A stretch of 57,619 nt of DNA from an uncultured Limosilactobacillus sp. (GCA_944327195.1 CALVGV010000009.1:1-57619), one strand, 5' to 3'; numbered from the stretch's first letter, positions 1 through 7,888 are shown. Made by a program: numbers and translations. Notes: generated by a model not told the origin, from the sequence alone.

Positions 1-53
1 AATCACCTTTTTTGACAAGATCATACCAAAGGTGAAATTTGAAAACTAGGATT

Positions 54-1214
54 TTAATTTCCGCGGAAGTCTATTATCCGGACGAGCAATACCGCCATTC
101 CAGTTAGCGAAATCCCAAATCCTAGACCGACAAGTGCAACGTGAAGCCAGCTAAAGTCATTTATCGTCCAACGGATTAAGAACATCCCCAACGCTTGAAC
201 GAACAAACCACTGCTAAATAATCCAAATCCCTTGGATAACTCTTCAGTGCTCCGCCGCAAGGCAAATAGCATTAACGTGGAAGCTATCACGGCAAGACCG
301 AATGCAATCCAAAAGCTCAAGCGATACTGATAAGGTTCACTGTCGTACTTGTAGTATCCATAGATATACTTAATGTTACCCTCAGTAAGAAAACTTGGTG
401 CCGCCGCGAAGAGATACCCAACAATAAGCCAAAGAACCGTTGATACCCCAACGATGTTCCAGTTCTTCGAGAAAGATAGCTCCCTTTTTTCGTGCGCCTT
501 GAACGACTTCCTTGTAAGTAGAATTACACCAGCACTTGCAACAATTAATGGAATGTCTACTAGCAAGCCCCTAATAATGGAGTAAATCATATTGAGGCGA
601 GTAAAAGTGAGATCCGTTTTTAAATAAATCCACGAAAAGGTTTCTGAGTAGACTAGTGCAATAACCTCAATCACTAGAAAGAAGCCTGCAAATGCAAGTA
701 ACCCGATTCGACTTGTCTTTCCCTTACTTTTCTCACTAAAAAGAATTGCCAGTCCACAGCCAAGCGAAAGCTCTCCGGTAATTTGCTTTACAAGGTTCAA
801 CACCGTACTAATGGTTCCATCCTCAAGGGCTAAAATCTTGTACAAAATTATCATGATTAGCCCAACTGCAAAGGAAGCTAAAGTAAGGCTATATAAAACT
901 AGCTGCAATGTTTTCTCGTTCAGTTTCGGTCGGATAGTCCCAACCAAGAACCCCACCGCGATAATTAAAAAAAAAAAAGGAAGGGGGTTAGCCATTGACT
1001 CAAATAGGTAAATGGCTTCTGAAAAAATACCCGCAAATACTAGCCCCTTGCAAATCGGGATCAATTTATTCTCCGTCTCCGCGGATTGTTCAGCCAAAAC
1101 TTTAGTTGGGTCGATAGCGCTAGCCGCCTTTAGTTCTTTCCCACAAAAGGGACAGAACGCATTCCCCTGCGCAATCTTCTTCCCACAGAATGGGCAAAAA
1201 ATTGTTGATTCCAT
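54..1214 (-). CDS. zinc-ribbon multi-pass membrane protein, function unknown
   Basis: A 386-residue protein. The N-terminus carries a zinc ribbon of two CxxC pairs (Cys7/10 and Cys21/24, each in CPFCGK). After a short polar linker come about nine or ten hydrophobic segments from residue 52 to the C-terminus, so it is an integral membrane protein. ATG is preceded by GGGGGAG at good spacing. It lies 21 bp downstream of the TM2/zinc-ribbon gene on the same strand, so the two may be co-transcribed. Codon use is AT-richer than in the neighbouring tsaB or galU genes, which may mean later acquisition. Similar zinc-ribbon membrane proteins are common in lactobacilli, but I know of no assigned function. 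The architecture is clear; the role is not. Confidence 0.75.
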   Translation of the reverse strand: MESTIFCPFCGKKIAQGNAFCPFCGKELKAASAIDPTKVLAEQSAETENKLIPICKGLVFAGIFSEAIYLFESMANPLPFFFLIIAVGFLVGTIRPKLNEKTLQLVLYSLTLASFAVGLIMIILYKILALEDGTISTVLNLVKQITGELSLGCGLAILFSEKSKGKTSRIGLLAFAGFFLVIEVIALVYSETFSWIYLKTDLTFTRLNMIYSIIRGLLVDIPLIVASAGVILLTRKSFKAHEKRELSFSKNWNIVGVSTVLWLIVGYLFAAAPSFLTEGNIKYIYGYYKYDSEPYQYRLSFWIAFGLAVIASTLMLFALRRSTEELSKGFGLFSSGLFVQALGMFLIRWTINDFSWLHVALVGLGFGISLTGMAVLLVRIIDFRGN

Positions 1215-1235
1215 TTTTCTCCCCCAGATTACGTA

Positions 1236-1877
1236 TTAGCGTGCATCAACCTTCGCACCACAATTGGTACAGAAGGTAGCTCCCTCAACCAGTTTTGCCC
1301 CGCATTGGTTGCAAAATTGTCGCTGAGTCTGGGTGGCAGTTGATTCACTAGCCGTTTCAGAAACCGCCGTTCCACTTTGGCTCGTGCTTAATGAAGTAGA
1401 AGTAGAAACAGAGTTACTGGTAGTGAAACTTGCCGAAGTTTGCCGGTTCTCCATCTTTGGTGCTGGCTGACTCACCCGATTTTGAACCGGTGCCGGGGTT
1501 GGGTTTTGCGCCGGCGCTGGGGTAACGTTGGTAGCTTGGTTTGATTGCAACTTCCCTAGTTGCAGTTCATTGAAGACCTGTTCTTCAACCTTTTGCGTAT
1601 CCTCCCGAAACCAACTACCAATCGAAAATACGTCAATGATTGCCCAGATGAGGGTAATTGCGGCCCCAAGGCCAAAAACCCAAACCCCGAGCCAGAAAAT
1701 TAAGGTCATCGCAACGGCACTTTGGGTTTTCCCGAAGTAGTACCGGTGGCCACCCATGAACCCAAAGAACCACCAGATTAAATACGCAACCACCGAGTTT
1801 TTCTTCCGGTTTTCCACCTCTTGGTTGAAAATCATCAGTTCCTTGCTCGACAATTGGGGCTTATCAATCGTGTTCAT
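1236..1877 (-). CDS. TM2-domain protein with C-terminal zinc ribbon
   Basis: A 213-residue protein from the ATG at 1877, with GGAGG upstream. Residues about 28-90 form a TM2 domain: two hydrophobic helices around GGHRYYFGK and a conserved acidic residue (IIDVFSI). A Pro/Gln/Ser/Thr-rich linker of roughly 80 residues follows. The last 26 residues form a zinc ribbon (CNQCGAK then CTNCGAK). The order is the reverse of its downstream neighbour, where the ribbon is N-terminal. TM2 proteins are small membrane proteins of mostly unknown function in bacteria. The pairing of two ribbon-bearing membrane proteins suggests a shared process, but that is inference. Confidence 0.8.
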   Translation of the reverse strand: MNTIDKPQLSSKELMIFNQEVENRKKNSVVAYLIWWFFGFMGGHRYYFGKTQSAVAMTLIFWLGVWVFGLGAAITLIWAIIDVFSIGSWFREDTQKVEEQVFNELQLGKLQSNQATNVTPAPAQNPTPAPVQNRVSQPAPKMENRQTSASFTTSNSVSTSTSLSTSQSGTAVSETASESTATQTQRQFCNQCGAKLVEGATFCTNCGAKVDAR

Positions 1878-2162
1878 CAAAAATACTCCTCCGTCTCGTA
1901 ATCTTCACATTCTTGTGAACCACGTCTAATTTTAATATGCACGGCGCATTGAATAAACCGTTAAACAGGAAAAATATTAGTTTTTTTATTAACATCACTT
2001 CTATCTAGGGATAAGTAAACCGTCAAACGCTATTTTCATTGTCTCTGGGCAGTCACTATTCTCTGCATTGCTTAACCCTACTACTACCCGCAACTAAATC
2101 CACCGCTTTTCCGGAGCCAATATGGTAAGATAGTCAACGAACAAGAAAGGAACGAAATTATA

Positions 2163-2885
2163 ATGAAGATTTTGGCACTCGATACCTCCAACCACCCGAT
2201 GAGCATCGCTTTGGTGGAGGACAACCTCCTCAAGGCAACCACCACCATCAACACCATCCGCAACCACAGCATCTACGTTCTGCCGACGATCAACGACCTG
2301 ATGGCCAAGGCCGGCTGGCAACCGGCCGACCTCGACCGGGTCGTCGTCGCCCAGGGGCCCGGCTCCTACACCGGGATCCGGATTGCCGTCACCACCGCCA
2401 AGACCCTGGCGATGACCCTCGGAATCGACCTGGTGGGGGTGTCCAGCCTCAAGGCGCTGGCCGCCGGGATCGCCCCCGTCACCAACGCCCTGCTGGTGCC
2501 CTTCTTTGATGCCCGCCGCGGCAACGTCTTCGCCGGCAGTTACCGCTGGCAGGACGGCGAACTGACCGGCGTTTCTGCCGATTCCCACCTCGCCTTTGCC
2601 AGCCTGCTCGACCGCCTGCCGAGCGACCAGCCGGTCTACTTGCTCGGCGAAATGACGCCGAAGCTGGCGGCCGCCGTCCCGGAACTGCCGGCCAACGTCA
2701 CCCTCCTGCCGGCCGCGGCGATGGTCTCAACCTTCGCCCTCGCTCGCCTAGGAAAAACGGCCGCACCGGTGGCTGACGTTGACGCCTTCATCCCCAACTA
2801 CCTGCGCCTGACCGAGGCCGAGGCCAACTGGCAAAAGGCCCACCCGGGGCAAAGCAAGACCAACTATGTTCACGAAGTTAAGTAG
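2163..2885 (+). CDS. tsaB: tRNA threonylcarbamoyladenosine biosynthesis protein TsaB
   Basis: A 240-residue ASKHA-fold protein. It starts MKILALDTSN and has the diagnostic GPGSYTGIRI segment near residue 62. TsaB is the non-catalytic partner of TsaD in the TsaBD(E) complex that makes t6A37 on ANN-decoding tRNAs in the cytoplasm. It is the first gene of a tight operon: rimI overlaps its end by 20 nt and tsaD follows. Length is normal for Firmicutes (about 230-245). AAAGGAACG precedes the ATG. tsaE is not in the window. Confidence 0.95.
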   Translation: MKILALDTSNHPMSIALVEDNLLKATTTINTIRNHSIYVLPTINDLMAKAGWQPADLDRVVVAQGPGSYTGIRIAVTTAKTLAMTLGIDLVGVSSLKALAAGIAPVTNALLVPFFDARRGNVFAGSYRWQDGELTGVSADSHLAFASLLDRLPSDQPVYLLGEMTPKLAAAVPELPANVTLLPAAAMVSTFALARLGKTAAPVADVDAFIPNYLRLTEAEANWQKAHPGQSKTNYVHEVK

Positions 2886-3429
2886 CTTTTGGCGGTGGCT
2901 GACCGGCGCGCCGCTGACCCCGCCGCTCTTCTTCCGCCCGCGACCCCTCCTCTTGGGCGACCGGGAGTACTACCTCGCCCCCGCCCGGCCGAAGGAGGTT
3001 AGCCAGCTGGTGGAAATCGAGCGGCTGATCTACACCATCCCGCCCTGGGACGAGACCGCCTTTTACTACGACCTCCAGCGGCGCAACTGCCTCTACCTAG
3101 TGGTCAGGGACGGGGACGCCGTTCAGGGCTACGCCGGGATGGCGGTCAACTTCAACGCCAAGGACGGTCACCTGACCAACGTCGCCGTTCACCCGGCCGC
3201 CCAGCGCCGCGGGATCGCCACCCAGCTGATCACCGCCCTGATCCAGGTGGCCCAGGAAAACCACCTGCTGACCCTCAGTCTCGAGGTGCGGGCCGACAAC
3301 GCCCCCGCCCAGCGCCTCTACCGCCAGCTGGGCTTCGTGCGCTCCGGGATCAAGCACGAATACTACCTCGAGGACGGCGAGGACGCCTACACGATGATAC
3401 TAACGCTCAACCAAACGAAGGGAATTTAA
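2866..3429 (+). CDS. rimI: ribosomal-protein-alanine N-acetyltransferase RimI (GNAT family)
   Basis: A GNAT acetyltransferase of 187 residues. The acetyl-CoA pyrophosphate loop is seen as QRRGIATQL around residue 105, followed by the [13 protein letters not shown] segment typical of RimI. RimI acetylates the N-terminus of ribosomal protein S18. Its place between tsaB and tsaD is the conserved Firmicutes arrangement. The first 40 residues before the GNAT core are longer than usual (RimI is normally about 150 residues), so a later start is possible; the called ATG overlaps tsaB by 20 nt and has only a weak ribosome binding site. The family is certain, the exact start is not. Confidence 0.9.
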   Translation: MFTKLSSFWRWLTGAPLTPPLFFRPRPLLLGDREYYLAPARPKEVSQLVEIERLIYTIPPWDETAFYYDLQRRNCLYLVVRDGDAVQGYAGMAVNFNAKDGHLTNVAVHPAAQRRGIATQLITALIQVAQENHLLTLSLEVRADNAPAQRLYRQLGFVRSGIKHEYYLEDGEDAYTMILTLNQTKGI

Positions 3430-3430
3430 C

Positions 3431-4468
3431 ATGGCAGAAGACACATACCTCTTAGCATTTGAAAGCAGCTGCGATGAGACCAGCGTGGCGGTGATCAAGA
3501 ACGGGACCGAGATTTGTTCCAACATCGTGGCCACCCAGATCGAGAGCCACCAGCGCTTCGGCGGCGTGGTGCCGGAAGTGGCCAGCCGTCACCACATCGA
3601 GCAGGTGACGATCTGCACCCAAGAGGCGCTGGACCAGGCCGGGGTCGACTACGCTGACCTGGCCGGGGTGGCGGTTACCTACGGGCCAGGGCTGGTGGGG
3701 TCGCTTTTGATCGGGGTGACCGCCGCCAAGACGATTGCCTGGGCCCACGATCTGCCGCTGATTCCGGTCAACCACATGGCCGGCCACATCTACGCCGCCC
3801 GCTTTGCCGGTGAGTTCACCTACCCGCAGATGGCCCTGCTGGTGTCGGGGGGCCACACCGAGTTGGTCTACATGCCAGAGGAACACGTCTACCAGATCGT
3901 CGGCGAAACCCGCGACGACGCCGTGGGCGAGGCCTACGACAAGATTGGCCGGGTGCTGGGGGTCAACTACCCGGCCGGCAAGACGGTTGACGAATGGGCC
4001 CACCAGGGGAAGGATAGCTTCAACTTCCCGCGGGCGATGGTCCAGGAAGACAACCTCGACTTCAGCTTCAGCGGCCTGAAGAGTGCCTTCATCAACACCG
4101 TCCACAACGCCGACCAGCGGGGGGGGCGGCTCGATAAGAACGACCTGGCGGCCAGCTTCCAGGCGGCGGTGGTCGACATCCTGGCCGAAAAGACCCAGCG
4201 GGCCCTTCGCGAGTACCCGGTAAAGCAGCTGATCCTGGCCGGCGGGGTGGCCGCCAACCGCGGCTTGCGTGACCGCTTGACCAGTGACCTGGCAAGGAAC
4301 TTCCCGGGGCTAAAGCTCCTCTTGGCCCCGCTGAAGCTCTGCGGTGACAACGCGGCGATGATCGGCGCCGCCGGCTACGTTGGCTACCAGCACGGCGACC
4401 GCGCCGACTGGGACCTCAACGCCGTTCCGGGACTAAGCTTCGAGCGGATTACGCCGGTTGAGGAATAA
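3431..4468 (+). CDS. tsaD: tRNA N6-adenosine threonylcarbamoyltransferase TsaD
   Basis: A 345-residue catalytic subunit of t6A synthesis, which transfers threonylcarbamoyl from TC-AMP to A37 of tRNA. The metal-binding NHMAGH motif (about residues 115-120) is intact, with the nucleotide-binding GGHTEL and the C-terminal [12 protein letters not shown] and GDNAAM segments. Length matches the family. It starts one base after the rimI stop and ends the tsaB-rimI-tsaD operon, followed by a strong terminator. Confidence 0.97.
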   Translation: MAEDTYLLAFESSCDETSVAVIKNGTEICSNIVATQIESHQRFGGVVPEVASRHHIEQVTICTQEALDQAGVDYADLAGVAVTYGPGLVGSLLIGVTAAKTIAWAHDLPLIPVNHMAGHIYAARFAGEFTYPQMALLVSGGHTELVYMPEEHVYQIVGETRDDAVGEAYDKIGRVLGVNYPAGKTVDEWAHQGKDSFNFPRAMVQEDNLDFSFSGLKSAFINTVHNADQRGGRLDKNDLAASFQAAVVDILAEKTQRALREYPVKQLILAGGVAANRGLRDRLTSDLARNFPGLKLLLAPLKLCGDNAAMIGAAGYVGYQHGDRADWDLNAVPGLSFERITPVEE

Positions 4469-4480
4469 TAGTGAATAATG

Positions 4481-4518
4481 AAAATGCCCGTTCAGCGTGA
4501 TTGCTGAATGGGCATTTT
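4481..4518 (+). terminator. intrinsic terminator of tsaB-rimI-tsaD
   Basis: Inverted repeat AAAATGCCCGTTCAGC / GCTGAATGGGCATTTT with a 6-nt loop and one G-T pair, ending in a T-run. It begins about 12 bp after the tsaD stop. Confidence 0.9.
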
Positions 4519-4658
4519 CTATTGGTAAACATCATTGCGCGTAAGAACGCTTCTAAGCTATCTCAAATCCCTCGGGCACCATTTCCCCTTTCCCTTACTA
4601 AGGGCCTTCTAGTGGGGCTCATGGCGCCCTTTAACGATCCAGGGAGCTCACCTTGACA

Positions 4659-4713
4659 AGCTTAAACATCATTGATCTGCGAGACCTCTAAAACTCTGCA
4701 GTACCTCTAAAAC
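4659..4713 (-). CRISPR. relic of a type II-A-like CRISPR repeat (one full plus one truncated copy)
   Basis: Read on the minus strand, 4694-4659 is a 36-base unit that begins GTTTTAGAGGT, has the core CAGATCAATGATGTTTA and ends AAGCT. Both the length and the GTTTTAGA start plus AGATCAAT core match Lactobacillus type II-A CRISPR repeats as I remember them. Directly before it, 4713-4695 repeats the first 19 bases with 16 matches. A 12-base piece of the same unit (CAATGATGTTTA) recurs at 4537-4526. The minus strand has a perfect TATAAT at 4755-4750, about 37 bp upstream, in AT-rich leader-like DNA. No spacer-repeat series and no cas gene are present in the window. It is best read as the collapsed remains of an array; a tracrRNA anti-repeat is less likely because no terminator-like tail follows. 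Confidence 0.5.
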
Positions 4714-4849
4714 CCATGTCAAAATTATCCTCACCTGATGTTGACCCATATTATATCATGACAAAAATCTAAAAGGGTAATATTACACTTGGCTCCACTC
4801 GGTTAATCACTAGGGGTCTTAGGTCAGAAATTGACGCTAGTAAACCGAA

Positions 4850-4887
4850 AAAAATCCCGGTCAGCGTAATTCCTGACTGGGATTTTT
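4850..4887 (-). terminator. terminator of the hydroxyacid dehydrogenase gene (bidirectional)
   Basis: AAAAATCCCGGTCAG / CTGACTGGGATTTTT with an 8-nt loop. It has A- and T-runs on both sides, so it can work in either direction. It sits about 60 bp after the minus-strand dehydrogenase stop. Confidence 0.85.
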
Positions 4888-4945
4888 ACGTCAGCGGGGC
4901 AGTTGGTGGACCCCGGCTGGCAAGTTCGACTTAATTTCTGTTCGC

Positions 4946-5899
4946 CTAGTTATCTTCTTCTTGGGCCCGCGCTTCTTCCTTGGCGAGCCGGTCCTTGATG
5001 TAGCCGGCGGTCTTGGCCAACTTCTCCTCTTCTTCCGGCAGAAGGTTCAACTGGAGTTGCTTGACCACCCCGCTGCGGCCGACCACCGCCGGGTAGGACA
5101 GGTAGGTGCCGAATTCTTCCCGGTAGTTGGACAGTGGCAACTCGGTCTGGGCGTCGTTGAGCACCGCCAGGGTCAAGCGGACCGCCGCGGTGGCCACCCC
5201 GTAATTGGTGTACTTCTTCCCCTTGTAGACCGTGTAGCCTCCCTGGCGCGCCCGTTCCTCCATCGCCGGCAGGTCGGCGTGGACCGCCGGGTTCTCCTTG
5301 AGGTAGGTCAACAGGGGCTTGCCGAAGACGCGGACGGTTGACCAGGCGGTGAACTGGGAATTGCCGTGCTCACCGAGGTTGTAGCCAACCACCGACCGCG
5401 AGTCGAGACCGAGGGTTTCGCCAACCGTCGCCCGCATCCGCGCCGAGTCGAGCAGGGTCCCGGTGCCGACCACCTGGTGCTTCGGCAGGCCGGTTGCCTG
5501 CTGGTACATGGCGGTGATCACGTCGCAGGGGTTGGTGATGTTGACCAAGACGCCCTTGAAGCCGTGCTCGGCCAGCTTCTTGCCGACCACCGGCACTTGG
5601 GTGCGGGTGAATTTGAACTCGGCAAAGCGGTCGTGATCGGGGGTGTCAACCAGTTTCGACTTCCCGAGGGCCGAAACGACCACGTCGCAGTCGGCCACTT
5701 GGGACCAGTCGTTGACGTAGAGGTTAGTGTGCGTCGGCAGGTTAGCCATCGCGTCGCGGAGGTCGAGGGCGTCGGATTGCACCTTGGCTTCGTTGGTGTC
5801 AAAGAGGGCGAGGTCGTCTACGAATCCGCCGGAAACGAGGTAGTGGGCAACGGTGGCCCCAACGTGGCCCATCCCGACCACGGCAACTTTTCTTGTCAT
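4946..5899 (-). CDS. L-2-hydroxyacid dehydrogenase (L-HicDH/L-lactate dehydrogenase family)
   Basis: An NAD-dependent dehydrogenase of 317 residues in the LDH/MDH fold. The Rossmann start reads VAVVGMGHVGATVAHYL, with NITNPCDV, GTGTLLDSARMR and the catalytic-site YNLGEHGNSQ. Overall it resembles L-2-hydroxyisocaproate dehydrogenase of Weissella and Lactobacillus (NLGEHGNSQF-AWSTVRV, TLLD-ARM, SYPA-GR) more than classical Ldh, so it may reduce branched 2-oxo acids as well as or instead of pyruvate. I chose the ATG at 5899, with GGAAG nine bases upstream, over an upstream in-frame ATG at 5929. It stands alone between its own promoter and terminator. The family is sure; substrate preference is inference. 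Confidence 0.85.
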   Translation of the reverse strand: MTRKVAVVGMGHVGATVAHYLVSGGFVDDLALFDTNEAKVQSDALDLRDAMANLPTHTNLYVNDWSQVADCDVVVSALGKSKLVDTPDHDRFAEFKFTRTQVPVVGKKLAEHGFKGVLVNITNPCDVITAMYQQATGLPKHQVVGTGTLLDSARMRATVGETLGLDSRSVVGYNLGEHGNSQFTAWSTVRVFGKPLLTYLKENPAVHADLPAMEERARQGGYTVYKGKKYTNYGVATAAVRLTLAVLNDAQTELPLSNYREEFGTYLSYPAVVGRSGVVKQLQLNLLPEEEEKLAKTAGYIKDRLAKEEARAQEEDN

Positions 5900-5970
5900 A
5901 TGTATTGCTTCCTTTCTCAGCTTGAGCAAATCACGTTGATTTCTAATATGTCTCTAATGAGATTGTCATT

Positions 5971-5998
5971 ATTATGCCACGATTTTCGAAAGTGTCAA
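5971..5998 (-). promoter_or_regulatory. promoter of the hydroxyacid dehydrogenase
   Basis: On the minus strand TTGACA (5998-5993) and CATAAT (5976-5971) are 16 bp apart, about 70 bp before the chosen start codon. Confidence 0.6.
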
Positions 5999-5999
5999 T

Positions 6000-6246
6000 C
6001 CATTATTTCAAAATTGCTCGCGTTTTTTGGAATAATGAAAGGGGCGGTACGCTGGCTAGCTTGAGAGCATCCCCGACGGAAGCCCCTCAGAGCGCTGCTG
6101 CCCGCCCCCTTCTTCATGGGGCCAGCCCAAGCTAATCGGCTAAAGCAAAGGGTACCCGCAACCCCCGATTACGACCGTCTCCTTTGAAGTAGCTCCCTGT
6201 CATCACCTTGTCATCATTTTCCGTAAATAATCACTTTAGTAATACG
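6000..6246. other. gene-free stretch with GC-rich fold-back sequence
   Basis: I find no convincing gene. GGGGCGG at 6040-6046 can pair with CCGCCCC near 6104-6110, so the stretch may fold. The segment around 6116-6150 (GGGGCCAGCCC, then ATCGGCTAAA) resembles 21769-21800 (GGGGCCAACCC, then ATCAGCTAAA) next to the tandem structured repeats, so it may be a diverged copy of part of that element. Confidence 0.3.
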
Positions 6247-6280
6247 AAAAAGGCCGTTATCTCAAGGATAACGGCCTTTT
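6247..6280 (-). terminator. terminator of the tRNA-Arg/tRNA-Leu transcript
   Basis: AAAAGGCCGTTATC / GATAACGGCCTTTT hairpin immediately after tRNA-Leu on the minus strand, with a T-run. Confidence 0.9.
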
Positions 6281-6285
6281 GATTA

Positions 6286-6369
6286 TGCCCCAAACAGGAT
6301 TCGAACCTGTACATGGTTACCCATACAACGACCTGAACGTTGCGCGTCTGCCAGTTCCGCCACTGGGGC
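6286..6369 (-). tRNA. tRNA-Leu (anticodon CAG)
   Basis: Acceptor stem GCCCCAG pairs with TTGGGGC and the discriminator base is A. There is a long variable arm typical of leucine tRNA. The anticodon stem CAACG/CGTTG encloses the loop TTCAGGT, giving CAG. The T-arm is GTTCGAATC. CCA is not encoded. Confidence 0.93.
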
Positions 6370-6393
6370 ATCTTAAGAATATTCAATTCTTAA

Positions 6394-6465
6394 TGCGCCC
6401 CCGGGGAGTCGAACCCCGATCTCGAGAACCGGAATCTCACGTGCGATCCATTACACTAAGGGCGC
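6394..6465 (-). tRNA. tRNA-Arg (anticodon CCG)
   Basis: Acceptor GCGCCC pairs with GGGCGC and the discriminator is A. The anticodon stem TGAGA/TCTCG encloses TTCCGGT, giving CCG. The T-arm is GGGGTTCGACTCCCC. It is transcribed ahead of tRNA-Leu. A TATAAT box on the minus strand at about 6485-6480 is a likely promoter element. Confidence 0.93.
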
Positions 6466-6556
6466 CTCATCAACAGGTATTATAATACCTGATTGATAAT
6501 CAAATTGCAAGAGCTTTGGAAAACTTTTTTGTTTTCTCTCCTGCGGCTTGATCAAA

Positions 6557-6670
6557 TTACTTTTCTTCAGCTGGCTTTTGCTTAGCCCACTTCCGAATTT
6601 CTTCGATCTTCTTTTCCTTTAATGCCCGCTTGTACTTTGGAGCAACGGGACGACGGCCTTGTACGCCATG
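6557..6670 (-). CDS. small basic Lys/Arg-rich protein, unrecognised
   Basis: A 37-residue reading frame starting MAYKGRRPVAPKYKRAL and ending in a Lys/Glu-rich helix-like tail (KEKKIEEIRKWAKQKPAEEK). I do not recognise it. A strong promoter (TTGATT-17-TATAAT) sits about 60 bp upstream. The best ribosome binding site, AGGAGG, is nine bases before a different ATG at 6689 whose frame (MRKAHPHGVQ) runs out after 35 residues. A +1 shift near 6661 would join the two frames into a 43-residue basic protein. So either the start is the ATG at 6670 with a weak AAGG site, or the gene is frameshifted. Expression is likely from the promoter; function is unknown. Confidence 0.5.
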   Translation of the reverse strand, partial: HGVQGRRPVAPKYKRALKEKKIEEIRKWAKQKPAEEK

Positions 6671-6730
6671 TGGATGTGCCTTACGCATACGTTCTGCCTC
6701 CTTCATTTATTCTGAATAATCAACATTCCG

Positions 6731-6759
6731 ATTATAACCAACAATCCCCAAAGAATCAA
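6731..6759 (-). promoter_or_regulatory. promoter of the small basic ORF
   Basis: TTGATT (6759-6754), a 17-bp spacer and a perfect TATAAT (6736-6731) on the minus strand. Confidence 0.7.
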
Positions 6760-6849
6760 CCTTTCGCCGGTTAATTTTTCCTCTTCCCCCGTAAAACCGC
6801 GTCTGGCCGCAATTGATAAACCCTTAGCAAAATTGTAATATTAAACCCC

Positions 6850-6878
6850 TTGATAACTATACCGATCTGGGGTAGGAT
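6850..6878 (+). promoter_or_regulatory. promoter of the 43-residue ORF
   Basis: TTGATA (6850-6855), 17 bp, TAGGAT (6873-6878) on the plus strand, about 80 bp before the start codon. Confidence 0.6.
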
Positions 6879-6955
6879 AGCAACATAACACTTGTACGAG
6901 AGAAAGACAAAACTAGACCAATTTTATTATCGATTTTGAAATGGAGGAACTAACC

Positions 6956-7087
6956 ATGACGCAAGCAGAAAAGACCCAAAAGGAACTCGCCTTAATGAAG
7001 GACCACGCGGAAAACCACGACCGGCCAAAGCTCGACGCCGAATGCGTCCTGACCGAACTGAACCTGATCAGCCACGACCTTCACTAG
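6956..7087 (+). CDS. 43-residue acidic/helical small protein, unrecognised
   Basis: ATG at 6956 follows GGAGGA at ideal spacing. The product starts MTQAEKTQKELALMKDHAEN and ends ELNLISHDLH; it is charged, contains one Cys and no membrane segment, and is probably helical. It has its own promoter and a terminator just downstream, so it is a monocistronic unit ahead of clpP. I do not recognise the family. Codon use matches neighbouring genes, which supports it being real. Confidence 0.6.
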   Translation: MTQAEKTQKELALMKDHAENHDRPKLDAECVLTELNLISHDLH

Positions 7088-7142
7088 TCATCCCCACTTT
7101 ACGGATGGGTCCTAACCCCCACTCCGCCCAGTCTATCCCGCC

Positions 7143-7170
7143 AACCGGCTCCTCTTGGGGGCCGGTTTTT
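7143..7170 (+). terminator. terminator after the 43-residue ORF
   Basis: AACCGGC / GCCGGTT hairpin followed by TTTTT. Confidence 0.75.
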
Positions 7171-7189
7171 GGTTTAGGGAGGGAAATGA

Positions 7190-7219
7190 TTTGACCTTTG
7201 CTGACCAACGGGGTAAAAT
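7190..7219 (+). promoter_or_regulatory. clpP promoter overlapped by a CtsR-type operator
   Basis: TTTGACC-TTT-GCTGACC (7190-7206) is close to the CtsR tandem heptad read in reverse (GGTCAAA-N3-GGTCAAA). Its first heptad contains the -35 TTGACC; TAAAAT (7214-7219) is the -10, 17 bp away. Binding would block the promoter, consistent with class III heat-shock control of clpP. Confidence 0.75.
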
Positions 7220-7273
7220 AGTCCCATCAGTTAGCAATCAAAGCTAACCAGTGCTAATTAAGGAGGCCACAGT

Positions 7274-7864
7274 ATGAACTTAGTTCCAACGGTCATTGAG
7301 CAATCGTCCCGTGGGGAACGTGCTTATGACATTTACTCCCGCCTGCTGAAGGACCGGATCATCATGGTATCAGGCCCAATTGAAGACGAGATGGCAAACT
7401 CAATCGTTGCCCAACTGCTCTTCTTGGATGCCCAAGACTCCACCAAGGACATCTACATGTACATCAACTCCCCGGGTGGCGTGGTAACGTCCGGGATGGC
7501 GATCTACGACACGATGAACTTCATCAAGTCCGACGTGCAAACGATCGTGATCGGGATGGCCGCATCGATGGCCAGCGTCCTGGTTTCCTCCGGGGCCAAG
7601 GGCAAGCGCTTCGGCCTGCCGCACTCCACGGTGATGATTCACCAACCATCCGGTGGTGCCCAGGGGCAACAAACCGAAATTCAAATCGCCGCCGAGGAAA
7701 TCCTCAAGACCCGGAAGATGATCAACGAGATCTTGGCCAAGAACTCTGGTCAAACCTTCGAAAAGGTTCAAGAAGATACCGAACGCGACAACTACATGAC
7801 CGCCCAGGAAGCCGTCGATTACGGCCTGCTCGACGGCATCATGGACAGCAACAACCTGAAGTAG
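7274..7864 (+). CDS. clpP: ATP-dependent Clp protease proteolytic subunit ClpP
   Basis: A 196-residue serine protease that forms the barrel of ClpXP, ClpCP and ClpEP. The catalytic serine lies in GMAASMAS, the histidine in MIHQPSGG and the aspartate in the [12 protein letters not shown] region. Length is normal. AAGGAGG precedes the ATG. It is a single gene between a CtsR-type promoter and a strong terminator. It degrades, among others, ssrA-tagged proteins; the tag gene is also in this window. Confidence 0.98.
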   Translation: MNLVPTVIEQSSRGERAYDIYSRLLKDRIIMVSGPIEDEMANSIVAQLLFLDAQDSTKDIYMYINSPGGVVTSGMAIYDTMNFIKSDVQTIVIGMAASMASVLVSSGAKGKRFGLPHSTVMIHQPSGGAQGQQTEIQIAAEEILKTRKMINEILAKNSGQTFEKVQEDTERDNYMTAQEAVDYGLLDGIMDSNNLK

Positions 7865-7888
7865 GCATTCCCCTACTAAGGCTTGCAA

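Noticed and set aside
4526-4760. tracrRNA gene instead of a CRISPR repeat relic
   Set aside because: The unit reads as a perfect repeat rather than an imperfect anti-repeat, and neither side has the nexus hairpins and T-rich terminator of a tracrRNA.
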